Of a stretch of DNA of 64,000 nucleotides, positions 1-13,700 are shown piece after piece (positions within the stretch are counted from its first letter, which is position 1; each line of letters begins with the position of its first letter). Source of the DNA: Apis mellifera (Eukaryota; Arthropoda; Insecta; Hymenoptera; Apidae); NCBI RefSeq assembly GCF_003254395.2, contig NC_037645.1, forward strand, positions 372,001-436,000, given 5' to 3'. Both the position numbers and the translations under genes were made by a program. The notes beneath the pieces are model-generated. The model did not search any database. It was not told the DNA's origin and saw only the letters and a list, made by a program, of their open reading frames with translations.

Positions 1-1500
1 GACAAGATTATGAAATTTATTGTTTTTCAGAGAAATAATACGCGAAAAAATTTAACACATGAAAAGTAGGAAATTATTCAATTTAATTTTTACTTTATCT
101 TATTTTAATCTCGATTTTATATATCATATTACCTATTTTATGATTTATTTTTGGATGAATTAATTTGACTTATATATATACTCTTATATACTCTTATCAT
201 CCACTTATGACTCAAAAACATAAATTAGATTTTTAAGAAATTTTTTAAATCTAAAGATTATTCATTTTTATTTCTAAATAATAATAATTCTAAATAAATA
301 TTTATTTTATAAGTATAATAAATACAATTTCAAATCTGCAAAATTAAAAAGTAAGCTTAATCTATAATACAAAGTATAGAAAATCATGCATTTCTTCGAT
401 ATTATAAATAATCTATAAAATTAATAATAGTTATAAAGTAGATCGGTATGTACTATAATTGAGCTATAGTCGAAGGACATTTTACGAGTCATCTTTTTTT
501 ATTTATATCTTGACTAAAATGTAGTAAAATGTAGTTATATTAAAGGTTAAATGTGAAAAATGAACGAAAACGAAACGTTCCTTCATTTTCTTTTTTTATT
601 ATTTAATTCTTTCTACCTAGAGAATTCGATATTACAATTTTATACAAAGAATCGTGTTTAATTCATCAAAATAAATTAAGCCTAATTTTTAAAAGGATAC
701 ATAATTCCTAATGAAACCCTACCCAAATAGATTTCACGATAGTTACATTAGAATAATTATAATTCAACCCTCGTAAAAATTATTTTAAAATATATTATCT
801 TCAAAAAAAAAAAATCATTCGAAGAAATTGATAAAAATTGAATTTGGTAAAATTCGTAGCGATAATTGATATACAGATATTGGAACGAATTAGAGAAAAA
901 ATAAATCGAATTTAATTTTCAAAATGGATTCCTCCGTCTAAATAGACTTTACGTCAGGCATGTTAAGAAAATTATAACCTCGCAATTCTTGCAAAGGTTA
1001 CCTTGGGATATACTCTTCTATTAGCCTCTTGAAAGTGTTAAACTTCCAGGAAATCAATTGGCGAGTTGGATATCGATACGAGTCAAATACATTTTACAAC
1101 ATTTTCAACAAGAAGATATTTTAGAAAGAACAACACATTCTATAAACTTTTGCACCTATCTAATCCAAAATGATTTATACCAATGATTTATAAATTTAAA
1201 ATAACACAGTTCTCCTTTCTATTTATTGAATTCGCGCTATTGCTCTCAATTTTCCAATTGCACATCTTCCACAAACATAACAAACATAAAAAAAGGAGAA
1301 AAAGAATCGCTGAAATCCAATGTGACAATCGAGGTGCAGCATAACAGCCAAACTCTCCTTCTTTCTCTTCGATACGAATCGATAAATATTTATATACTTC
1401 ACGCCGTGCCATGTACGTATTACATACGTATATATTGTATATATATACGTATGTACATATCTGTACACAGTATTGGTAGAACTATCGTGGATGGTGCATG
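1..1500. other. AT-rich non-genic DNA
   Basis: Very AT-rich sequence with frequent stops in every frame and many A and T runs. I see no coding exon, RNA gene or mobile-element end. A TA-rich partly palindromic stretch with ACGTAT/ATACGT motifs lies at about 1,410-1,460. Without a flanking gene I cannot tell whether this is intergenic DNA or an intron. Confidence 0.6.
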
Positions 1501-1960
1501 ATTAATCGAGTAACTGACCTTTGCGGCTATATTAGCGCATCGTACAACTGTAGCGGATCCGTCCACAAGGTACACGAACGGAAATAAAAACGCTTCGGTG
1601 GATTTATGTTTCCGCCCACCCTTCCCCGTTTCTTTGTGACCCGTGATGGTGAACGGTGTCGATCATTCCTCGATCGTTTATTAGCTATCGACAGCTCGTA
1701 AACGTCACTGGATCGAGAAATCGTAAAAGTAAAGTCGCCACCTGGGGTGGAAAGAGGAGGAGAGGGGAGGGAAGAAGTGAATCGTACGTGTGTGTGTGTG
1801 CGATGCGACGAAAACGTATTATGCAACGTGTATAGATAAGAGAAGGATCGTTAAATTGAAACTGATTCTATTTCCCTCGTTTTAAACGAAAAAAGGAGGG
1901 GACGTGTATCGAGACGCGTTTGAGGAGGAGTTTTTATCGTGTTTATTTTTGAGAGAGCGG
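1500..1960. other. GC/CpG-richer islet, no gene recognised
   Basis: GC and CpG content rise clearly above the flanks. The islet contains purine-rich blocks near 1,750-1,775 and a short GT microsatellite near 1,788-1,800. An open frame of 99 codons on the minus strand (1,527-1,826) has no recognisable domain and is Ser/Arg/Pro-biased, as expected of a chance frame in GC-rich DNA. It could be a promoter, an enhancer or a non-coding exon. Confidence 0.4.
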
Positions 1961-1964
1961 GGTT

Positions 1965-2235
1965 GCTTTTAGTATCGAATAAAATTATAATTAACCTTTT
2001 GTAATTTCATTTAGATCGCGAAAAGTGTATAAATAAGATGTTTTATTGTCGGTATATCGTGTTATTTTTGAAGGGATTGTTTCGATATCGAATAAAATTA
2101 TTATTATTAACTTTTTGTTATTTCGTGTAAAGAAAAGGAAGTATACTATGATTTTATTTATTGGAGAAATTTTGAAAGATTGTTTCGATATCAATATATT
2201 AATAACTAATTTTTTATAATTGATAAACAAAATAA
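1965..2235 (+). repeat. Degenerate tandem repeat, about 100-115 bp, 3 copies
   Basis: Three related blocks follow one another. Each carries a form of TATCGAATAAAATTA followed by TTAACTTTTTGTTATTTC-like sequence, with anchors near 1,971, 2,084 and 2,185. The third copy is the most diverged. No gene is associated. Confidence 0.6.
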
Positions 2236-2239
2236 AAAT

Positions 2240-5200
2240 CATTGTTGAAACGATATGTTGTAGATATACATTTAAACTAATTACAAATGTGAAAATATTG
2301 GTGATTTATTAATTTAATGTAATTTAGTTTATGATTGAAAATAGTGAAAGATAAAAATTAATTTTAGATTTGGTTATCACAAATTTGTCCTTGTAATATT
2401 CAAAATTTAATTATTCTGTTCAAAATAGAACTGTTGAATAGAAATTTATTAAGTCACAATATAAATAAAAAATAGCTTTTAAATATTAGATGAAATATAA
2501 TTATTTAATTGCATTTATTTAATTACATTTCGTGTTAAAAAATGTTTTAGAAATTAAAACTCGAAAGATAGTCCCTTCGTATGTTAAAAGATAATTCGAT
2601 TTTTTTAATTTCATTAATTCCATATTGTACCAGCATTTAATATCGTGCGTGTGATAAAAATTTAATTTTGGACATTTAATCACGAGAAAGGGTGCAAATG
2701 GATGAAAGTTTGTGTAATAAAGATATTAGAAATATTTTAATTAAAAGTATTAGGATTAAGTAATTTTTTGTAACAATTTGTAACTTATATGCAGATCTTT
2801 CATGATTTTTAGAAATATCTTCAGCTATTTTTAAAAAAATTATTACATAATATTATAATTACAATTCTTTGATATCATTCTAAAATTTAAACAAATTAAA
2901 CAACGATGAACAATAATTCATTACAATATTTTACAATGTATGTTATTTATAATGAAAATTATAATATTGAAAAATATCTCATTGCCTCAATCAATTTTTG
3001 TCATAAAGATATCAAGTTTTGATTTTTAGACTTCTTCCTGATTTATATTATCCATGACGTATCTTGAAAGAGTATGGCTCCCAACAGGAATTGATTCAGT
3101 GAAAAATTTAGAATTACTTTTTGTAACTATGATTCATGCGATAAGTTTCTTCATTATTATTCGACATATGGTGAAAACTTGTACAAAACTTTTTACACTT
3201 GTTACAGAAAAGATATACACGTGTTGTTACGAGTTTTATTATTAATATTCTCGATACACCTTGCAATAATTCCCAACGAAACTGCAACTATTTGACAAAT
3301 GTTTAAAGTAATTTTCAGATAATTTGTACTTATTCTCATCGTATCACATAAATTATTATACGTGTAATTATTATTCCAATCTATCAACAGAAGATAAGAT
3401 TAACTTCTATGTACTCTTTATATTTCTAAGAAAAATTTATCTATGTAAATTAAATTACTCTCCTTCCAAAAACAAAAAAATAAAATACACTTGAAACATT
3501 TTTTAAAGTAACAACTAACCCAATAGAATTATTTATTGCATATAAATGTTCATGTAACATAGAGAACGCAAAAAGAAATATACATATATTATACAATTCA
3601 TATAAATACACATCTTTAATTCCCTTAATTATAGAAACATTTACAAATTTACATAATGATAACTTAACTACGATTAAAAACATATTACACGTACGTAATT
3701 AAATCAAAGAAAATTCGAGTAGGGGGGATTTATCGTCCTTCAAAACAAGGACAATTTATCATCTCCGATCACCTTGGATCCCCAGTGACCCACATGTCAC
3801 AGTTTTCCAATGTTCTAGGTCCGTCTGTCGGTCTGTCTATTCGAGTTTGCTCTTTTTCCTGGTTTATGTGTCGCGGGTTCGCGACCGTGGTACGCTTTGG
3901 TCCGTATTGATCTGGTTTTACCCCGCATTCCACAACCCCCACGCAACCCTCTGCACCTTCTAGCCCCCTTCCTTCTCCCCCCCTCTCCCTTTGGATACAT
4001 GTACGTATATATTTATACGAAGTCATCCCTTTTCCCTCGTATTTCGTATAATTTTCATCAGGCCGAGAAATCGATCAAATTTTGTTCGAAGGACGATGGA
4101 TCGTTTTATAAAATGGATGATTGGATTATTTTGGTCGAGAAATCGTATCTGTATTTAGTTAGGAAGAGTAAATATTATTTTATTATTTTAGATTTAATAT
4201 TTTATTTTATTATTGAAAATTTTTAATATTCCTTTTTCTCTTTTAATCGGGATTTGAAGTTTCTTTGGATTTCGTTCGCGAAATCGATTATTTTTTATTG
4301 AAATTTAATATTTTTTATTGCGATTATTGTGGAATTTTGTTAGTTGATTAAAAATTGTGATATTTTGTTAAAGAATTCAAAGATTTCTTGTTTACTTTAA
4401 AGGTATATATATATATAATATGAAACAAAATTTATGTTTTTATTCTTTTCCATCCTCATAATGTATATAAATAACATTTAATACAATTTTAATAATATCA
4501 AATCTGAAAAACGATTATTTACAAATTAATTAAAATCACACTAACATATGAAAGAAACAAAATAAAAAATATCATTTTGAATAAAGACAATTCTTTTCAA
4601 AATTTTGAAAATATAGTCCAGTGAAATAAAATTACCACCATCTTTCCTTAAACATCCATCACTAAAAATTCTCTCGAATGGCATTCCAATTTGAAACTCT
4701 TTCCACATGCGATTCTTCGATTACGAGCAAGTCTTTTAATCACGTTAAACGACTAATTTATAAAATGTGACGTGGATGTATAAATCGTCAAAGACATGAT
4801 TCGCCATTTAACATATCACGAAAATCCAAAGTTCTCCTTCTTCGCTTTATATACATGACACGAGTGACTAGATTTTGTTAATCCATCGGTAAACATTTAC
4901 ATCGGTCGGTGTAGATCGCTCTGTAAATATCACTCGTGCGTTTAGTCGCGTGAATGGAAACGAAGATAAAAATCGTTTCCCCCTTTTATTTCGATCTCTG
5001 TTTATTCGAGCCACTTATTTATCATTAATGTCGATCATACAATTGATAAGAAATGTTGGGTAAGTGTTGTTAACGTTTGCTTTGAAAAAATTATTCAAAG
5101 GAAACGTTGATCTACTTGAAAATTATATTACTTCATATTGCATACAACATTGCATTGTGGAACGACGATATGATCAATGATTACCATTTTAAGAAAGATG

Positions 5201-7440
5201 AATTTGTAAAATGTTGATATTATATCTGAATGAAAAAAATTATGCGAAAATAAAGGGTAAAATTGAAGTATCACTTTTAGAAAAATTCAAGTTTGAGATT
5301 TCATCAGATACAGTAGCATTTGGCTAACTTCCAAATGAATGAGGATGAAACAACTGGATAAGTTATTCTATAGATCAGTGTAGGGAACGAAAACGTGAAA
5401 TAAATTTCTTTTTGTACATAAAACTCTTATGAGTTTTAGCATTAAAAATAAATTTTGCCTTGAGCAAAATATATATATATATATATATTTCGTAAACTAA
5501 TCTAATTTCAAATTTTAAAGTTATCCTTATAATTAGATTTCAAAAACATATCATATACTATTTTTGATTTCACTTGACACTTCACTTGACAAATAGAGAA
5601 GATTTGCTCAGAATTATGTAATAAGTTCTGACATAATTTTATTTCCTAATGGATGAAGAAATTCAATCTGGAATCGCGGTAAACAGGAACTGGTGCGTGT
5701 CAAGATAGGATGAAACAGGTTTCATAGTCATTGATCGTAACGGGAAGTTTCGAAGTTGATATGGAGTTGAAGTGGAGTTTCTATGTTCGATTGAACGGAG
5801 AGCAAAGGATAGTACACAATATTCCTCTCTCATTTAGATACTTTTGATATTCACGAAGTGCAACAAAGTTGTAATAGATAGAAGTTCGAGTCGACGAATA
5901 GTCTATAATAATTCTATTTAAATTCTATGAGAATCTACGAGTCTCTCATTTCAAATATTTTTCTCGATCGAACAATTTTTCTCTTTGAATTTCATTTTTA
6001 ATTATAAAAATTAAACATGAAACGAAACATTCTTCTCAATTTTATTCAAATATCTTTTTTAACTTTCCCTTTCCTTTTATCTTAAATTATACACCACATA
6101 TAAAAAACTTTTATCGTTTCACAAGTAAATAATTTATAATTAGAAACATCAGTATTTTTATAAACTGTATTGCGTTATCATTAAGATTAAAAGATTCAAA
6201 TTGGTAAATATACTGTTTTATCTTGTATCAGCAGCTTTTCCATTAATCCTTACCGACAAACTTAATAAACTTAGTCAATCCATTCCAATTGCAAATAGTG
6301 TCTTTAAGAATGTTCAAACACTCGTAAACACCAGTGCTATTAGCAAGATAGTAGTTTCACGATTTTGCACTCTTTCGTTTAAATCATTTCAAAATTCGTA
6401 GATAAACATGTCAACACATTCGACAAATATTTATCTTTTCTAGACGAATCCTCCGAGTATACAGATTAACCTGAATAAAATTGAATATTGTGAATAAAAT
6501 TTCTTTACTTGGTAGTTTCGTGAAATCACTTTATGGTTAAATGAATTAAAAATTACCGTAAAGTTTTTTTCCTTTCCTTTATTTTTCTATTTTTCTTTTT
6601 TCACAAAAAATTTTTGCTTTCCTTTCTGTGAAATTTAATTATGAGTGGAAAAAAGAAGGTATGTATAAAAACTTTTAATCAGAGAGATTAGAAATATTAT
6701 TAATATTATTAAGTCGCACGGAAGTTCGGAATATACACGCAATCGTTAATTTAGTTGTATTGCGTGATCTTGTTTTATATATTCATTTCTGGATTTTAAA
6801 TAACAGGAGATTCGATTTCAAGTTTAAGATTTGAATTTCTTATGTAGAAACTTTTTCATTTCGTTTAATTTTTAAGATGTAAGAGATAGTCTTCCTTGAA
6901 TATTTTTCATTAGAATCTCTTCTAATAATTAATTAAAGCATTTTTAAAGCTTGAAAAATTATTGTTAAAAATAAATTCTAATACATTAATATAAAAATTA
7001 AGAAAACAAAATATTTTCAATATTTTTATTATATTCATTATTCCAGTAAAAATTACTTGCATGTCTGTAGAAATATATTATTGTATATATTATTGTAAAA
7101 ACTATATTCTCAATTTACATTTTTATCAAGTCCTCAAAAAATGAATGAATAAAAACATCAAGAATAATTTTTAAGTCCACAATAACTTGTTAATCCTCTA
7201 ACGTTACTATTTAATTTTCACACAAGAAGATTCTTCTTATTAATCAACATTTACAAAGGAACTCTTCCCAAACTCCTTTTTACCATTAAAATGAAAGCAT
7301 TTAAATAATCTTTTAATTTTATAAGAACGTTCAATCCATAAGAAAATTTTACACAAGATAATCCAACCATTTTTCTAATTCAATATTACAGAAAAATAAA
7401 ATTTTCCTCCCTTTTAAACTTTTCCATAAATTTGTGAATT
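2240..7440. other. AT-rich non-genic stretch with one GC islet
   Basis: Mostly AT-rich sequence with no supportable gene. A GC-richer islet at about 3,760-4,010 contains C-rich blocks but no convincing protein. A (TA)n tract occurs at about 5,470-5,489. A 9-bp perfect inverted pair, CACGAGTGA (4,859-4,867) and TCACTCGTG (4,930-4,938), encloses about 62 bases. No tRNA or transposon ends were seen. Confidence 0.5.
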
Positions 7441-7589
7441 AGCAACGTTTTATGGAAAAATCTATTTCTACCCTTTCTTCATTCCATTCCTCCCTTTATT
7501 TTTTCTTCTCCTCCTCTCTCTGTCTCTATTCATTCATTCCATCTCTTCCACCTCGTTCCTTTTTCTCTTCTTTTTTTTTTTTTTTTTTT

Positions 7590-8050
7590 TTTAGAGTGGG
7601 AAGGCATTTAAGGCACGCCGTGAATCGTAACTTTCACCCTTTCGTGATCCCGACTTAAGGACTTACGTGACCCACGATATTAATCACCAGGGCTTTCAGG
7701 GCTAAGGTCACGTATCGAGCATGACGGAAGTTAAACGAGGAGAACACTGCTGTGGCACGTGTGTAATGTGACGCGTAACATGCGTGTGCCGTTTACATGG
7801 TCGCGTGTCGTGAATTTTCCTCCACCCTCGTGGAACATGGCTCGTTGTTTCGTGTCGAGGGCTGTTCGAGTGGTTGGATCGAGTGGAGATGATGGTGGTT
7901 GTTGTAACGTCCGTGTAAGGGTGTTCGATGATGGGGATCGACGATAGGATTTTTCGAAGCTGCTCGAGTGGTAGGATTATTGCCAGGGGTGCTAGTGTTT
8001 GATTTCTTACGTCCGTGAAAGCTTTCTCCTATGTTTGTCGATTTCTCCAA
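7590..8050. other. CpG-richer islet after a poly-T tract
   Basis: A T-run of more than 20 bases (about 7,568-7,592) precedes a segment of clearly higher GC and CpG. Short open frames occur on both strands, but none shows a known domain or a convincing exon with splice sites. A regulatory element is one possible explanation. Confidence 0.35.
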
Positions 8051-8399
8051 GAGTCGTCATTTATCTTAAATATTTGAATTTTATGAACTTTAATGATTTT
8101 AGGAATTTTTAAGAAAAGAATCGTAATTTTTCGTAATTTATTTGCAATTCATTCATGTATATCATTAAACATAATTCCATTTAAACTATAAGAAAATTTT
8201 CACTCAGCGAAACATATAAGTTAAAACGGAAATAAAATGATTAAAAATTCATATCAAGATTAAACCACTATGCGTGCAATTGTTACTATGTATCATTGTA
8301 ATCGTAAAATCTAAAGCAAAGTAAATTTTCGAAATACCAAACGTTAATAAATCCGATAAAAAAATTTCTGGAATCGCAAACATCCATCTTCCTCATGAT

Positions 8400-8900
8400 G
8401 AACAAGAAGACATTCATAGCTCGGTTTCCACCTGCCTAATTCCTTCCCTGTTCGTTTCGTTTCCATGGACACGTTCCAATCCAGTCATCGGGCACGAATC
8501 CCCCTGAGACAGAAGGGAGGGGAAAGGGACGAGACGTGAATCGAAACGGAATTAAAATATTACACGTGATAACGTGTCCGTCAGATGGCAAACCCCTTTG
8601 ATTCCTTTCCACGAAAATGGCGAAAGTATGTTCCTCGAGGAACCGCATCGTCCGCTTAATTGAAAAATTGAGTCGCGAACAGGCGAAAGAAATGTGGTTA
8701 TGTGATCCACTGACCCAAATCGCGTGGCACACCGCGAATATATTCAGGTGAATAGAGAACACATATCCAGATTTGCAGTAGGCACAAGTCCAATCGATAA
8801 CCTGCCGGATTTTATAGGCTCGTGTATTGCTATAAACTCGAGCTCTACCATCCTTTCTCTTTCTCCTGGGGTTCATATGTCCGTCTCTTTTTCTCTCTGG
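8400..8900. other. CpG-richer islet, no gene recognised
   Basis: The islet carries a 146-codon open frame on the minus strand (8,436-8,876) and overlapping frames on the plus strand. The translation has no recognisable motif and there is no flanking exon structure, so I do not call a gene. The raised CpG content against AT-rich flanks is the only clear signal. Confidence 0.35.
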
Positions 8901-10740
8901 TATTTTGTGTGGAACGAGCTCTGTGATAAATCCTTATGTGAAAATGATACGAAGTTGTTCAGTGGAAGTCATCGTGCAATTAATTCGAAAGATGATTTAT
9001 ATCTTTAGGGATAATTTGGTAAGAGTTTATTTATGAACTATGTTTTTCGACAGATTAGAACATTTGTAGAAATGTTTGTAGGAAAATTAAATACAGAAAT
9101 AATAGAATTTAAAAGTTCAATATATTTAAGATTCATGATAAATAAATATTTGTCGAGATGTAAGTAATTATATTATGATGTAAGTTGTTATAAGATTCTT
9201 GGAATAAAAGTTGAAAATCGATAATGAAATTTGAACTTAATTTAAAGTTCAACGTGTATAAAATATAATATTTTGTATATTATGAAATATGTTTCTAGGA
9301 CAATAGAATTTATTAGATCAATCGAATAAGTTGAGGTTAGTGGAGAAGGTCAATCACTAGTCGGACTATCATCGTCCAATCAACTATTTCAATATATATG
9401 ATATATTTTTTATTAATTTATATTTTTTCCTATTTTCTTTATATGCATTATATTACCTTTTTGTCCAATTTTTCTTCTTTCTCTTTCTATATTTTCTTTT
9501 ATTATCAATATTTTATTATTCATATATTTCTTCGTGCAATATCGTATCTTGCAGTGATAAGAAGAAGTTTTCCAATGACGTACTCATTTCGAAAGTTATT
9601 CAACCGGCAGAAAAAGTAATCGCGAAGTTTAATTGGAAATCTTTCATCTAATTTATTATGTACCAGTTGCTTTGTAAATGGAATAGAGGATACTTTAATT
9701 ACAATTATATATATTTAATTATTACGTATCTTATTTTATTGTTATAATAATTATTAATTATTAATTATTAATTGTTTTCATCTAAGAAAGTAAAAATTAC
9801 AATTAAAAAATTATATTCTTTCAATTTACAATGAGATTCTTTTTCCTCAAAATATAATTATGTTTTTTAGTTTAAAAATTATATTGTTTATATAGAATCG
9901 ATATAAATTAGTTGAAACGACGTTTTAAACTGTTCCAAACTGTTTGGAACGAGTATGTACTTGCTAATCGGTTGGTAAAACAGAAAGCTTCTGCTGCTGC
10001 CATCTGCAAGCAAATTCGGTGGTCGTTCTTATTTCAACTATTGTCTCTTTCGTCGATACAATTTTATTAACCGAGTAATTTCTGATAAAGAAAAGTATAA
10101 TTTCCTTAGAAAATTTCTTCAAAAAACTATATTTGATTTCATTTGTGCAGTCATTTTTTAGAAATTTATAATCGTTACGAAAATAAAAAAGATTAACATT
10201 TTTAGAGTTTTATGCTTAATATTGCAATAATATATTCGATTATGTATAATAATGCCTGCAATTGCAGAAATGGACTATACGCATAGATGATAAAGCAGAG
10301 TATCTATAAAATCTAATCAAGATTTTCCAACGATAGATTTTAATTAGAATAAAATAGAAAAAACAAATATTAACAAGTTTCATTAAAATTATATTTGAAA
10401 ATCAAATAATAATTTATTCACGTAATTTATAAACAATTACATTTATTTATTTGTTTAAAAAAAATTGACAAAATATCAATAATAAAAGATTCTTTTCACG
10501 CGATAAAACAAATTTCAATTTTTTTTCTTTTCTAATTTCACAATTTATAAAATTTATATATTATATATTATTAAGAAGCAAAAAAAGAAAAAAAAATTTA
10601 ATCAAATTAAAAGTCAAGAAAACTTCAAATACAAAAAAAAAGAAAAAATTTTATGACTTCATCGAGTTAACATCGACCTTTATATTCCTTGGTATCCGCA
10701 ATTAACGCGGATAAGTAAATAAATATCCGCTTGTTACTCT
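8900..10740. other. AT-rich non-genic stretch
   Basis: I see no gene. The sequence includes short simple repeats such as repeated ATTAATT (about 9,750-9,770) and A/T homopolymers near 10,500-10,650. Confidence 0.5.
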
Positions 10741-10755
10741 GAAAGAAGAGGCAGA

Positions 10756-10785
10756 GGGGAGGGAAGGAGGGGGGGGGGAGGGGGA
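10756..10785 (+). other. G-quadruplex-capable G-run cluster
   Basis: A purine-only stretch contains consecutive G-tracts of 4, 3, 10 and 5, separated by 1-5 bases. This satisfies the usual four-tract pattern for an intramolecular G-quadruplex on the plus strand. It sits at the left edge of a CpG-richer islet that continues to about 11,220. Confidence 0.65.
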
Positions 10786-10789
10786 GAAG

Positions 10790-13700
10790 AAGAAGAAAAA
10801 GACAAAAAATAAGAGGAAAAGACGAGAAATGAATTCGTATGTATCCATTGTTCTCCTTGAGAAAGTCAATTAGCCAATTGGACGTGTGTTATGTTCGGAC
10901 GAAACGGAACGGATACGCATGTGAAACGCAAGATACTCTCGAATCGTTCGCTCTGGGATCGTTTAATCCTTATTGACCGTCAGGAATAAGCATGGTCTTT
11001 AAGCAAATTAACCGCTCCGCCTAGTAGTGTTACATTCCCGCGTGAATTATCCGTTCCAATTGAAGAAGATAAACAATGGCGGGTCGCGGTATTCCCGCCA
11101 ATTTGTTGAAATGTCGATCACGCGATATTCAAAATTGTTACCACTAATCGAGGAGCAACGTTAATCGAGGGAATCTTGCTGATCGTGACTTAACGCATCG
11201 TGTTTCACGCCATGAGTGTAAATTACTATTTAGATTTCAAGGTTTTTGTTTTCTAAGATGGTAATTTCAAATTGCTTTACTATTTGTTCGTACTTTTTTT
11301 TTTATTTATTATTTACTCATTGAGTTTAATAATAGTTTTCTATTATGTACATTGTGTTGTTTATAATTCGTTAAATTTTCTTTCTTATTTATTAAGTATT
11401 TTTTATTGTTAGGTTAAGGATTATATTTTCTTCTTCTCGATACTTTTTATTAATCGTATTTAGTTTCTTCTTTTATAGCATTTTATCGATTGAACAAATA
11501 TAATTGAATCTTAAATTATTAAAATATTTGATAATAACAGAAATATTTGCCCATTTTAAATTGTATTAACAAATAATTGCATATATATATTATCAATTTT
11601 CTTTCATAATATCAAATTATTTATTATTATAACTTATAATAACAAATTATAAATTACTCGAAAGTTAAATTTCAAATTGAATAATTAACATTTTATATTC
11701 GATTTTAGAATATTTAAAATTGATCCTTTAAATTTTTTACAAGTGTCTGTAAATCAATAAAATAAAATTTCAGTGATTAATAAAAAATTCTTTTCAAAAT
11801 TTTAGCTCCTCTATACCCACGCAATCTCTTTATATCTGGTCTTAATTGTTAAATCATACGTAGGAATGTTGTTCAATAATGTTCTTATCGATCGAATAAC
11901 AGTTTACATTCACTTTCTCGTTTTCATTACATCGTTATTCAACAGTAATCTTTATTTACATTAAATAGAAATGGAGTTACGATTCGTCACACGAGCGGAG
12001 CAAAATTTCTTCGTCGGAGGAGGAGGCATTGTTTCGTAGGAAATCGATTTCGGAAGCTGCGAGTACAGATGCACTCGAATACCTCCTGGCAAACGTATCG
12101 CCCTATATTATGTATACTTACCTACTTCTGTTTCACTTTGCAAACATTTGCATCGGTATAATTTATTTTTTATCAGTTCGACTAACTCAGTGAATGCTCC
12201 GTTTCGATCGAGTTTCTTATTCCGCAACGAATACCGCGGGATATTTCTTTCGATTTTTCGTTTATTTCGTTGTATGTACTTGCAAATATATCTGCAATTG
12301 AGGAACAGACAAGAATTTAAAAAGTTTGCTTTCATATTTGTATGTATCTGCGTTTGTATATCGTTATTATTCATTTAAGTACGAAAGATGACAGAAATTC
12401 TCTTTTTAATCATAATAAATAAAAAATTGGCCAAGTTGTTTAGAAATTTTTAAAAATATTTATCCAACCATTCTGCCACTTCTATAGTTTTAAAAAATTT
12501 TATGATACGAGTGAACAAATTTTTATATTTTTAGAAACATATCTTCTATTGCATTAATTTTTCTTTTCTTCAGACTGGTTAATTTTCTACAAAATTGAAA
12601 TTATCCTCAAATTTTCCTAGCCTCGATCTTAAATCTTTTCAATTTTCATTATAAAATCAGATATAAAGACTTATTAATACGCGTGTGCATCGTTCATAAA
12701 TGAATTTTAATAAACATTTTATCGGTTGATTAGTTGCAATGGAAATAGCACCGAATCGTTGATAGTTTGTTCCTTGGTCCATTCGTTGCTATTGCAATCG
12801 GAAATACGTCATCGGCAGCGTGATGTATCGTCAATTTATTATTTGCCAAACGTCGTTAGCTCCACACGCCAGGCATGTGAATTCTCAACTACATATCATG
12901 CCATGAAAATTAATCATTGCCACGTATACGCTTTCGTTGCCCTGAGTTTCTTCCATCACTTTCGATTATTTCCGAACATTTACAATAGTTTCTATCATAA
13001 TTTATCGAGTAAAAAAAGAATCGAATGTTTTCGATAACGAAAAAGTTGTATTTTTTTTATTAAATTGTAATTTTATTTTCAATTAGAATTTTAATTATTT
13101 TTATTGAGTTTTTAACTTTTTACTCTTTTGTAAATTTCTCTTATTCTGAATATCTTAATATTTTTCTAACATGTATTATATTCTATCTTATTTTTTTAAA
13201 CTATTTCTACAATTAAATATCTTGGAATTTCTTTTAAAATGATTTAAAAAGGAAGATTTTAAAATGAAATATTGTATTTTTATGTTTCAAAATATCAAAA
13301 TATCAAAATATTTTAGATTATGTTTGTATTTCTATTTTTTCACATTACGATAAATCGATATTTATTTTACAATAACAACTTTGATTTCATACTCATTTTG
13401 CATTGTTTAGAAATTCCAGTTTTTAATTTGTTAATATTTCGAATCGTTCAAACGATATTCTATTGCAACAGATGTTAATATAATTTTCTTATTCTACGAA
13501 TATCAATTCAAAAAAAAACGAAACAAAAAAAAAAGAACACATACAAGATTTCCCGTGTCATCTTTCTTAATTAAAGCAAAATCCATTTCATCTTTAATTT
13601 TTCTCAAGAAAGAATTACAATAAATAATAAAATATAACAGAAATTACTCGAGCAACAAGTTGGTCTCTTTTAAAAATCAGGAAAATTTACTATCTCCACT

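Noticed and set aside
8436..8876. 146-codon minus-strand open frame
   Set aside because: No known motif and no exon partners; it sits in a CpG-richer islet with competing frames.
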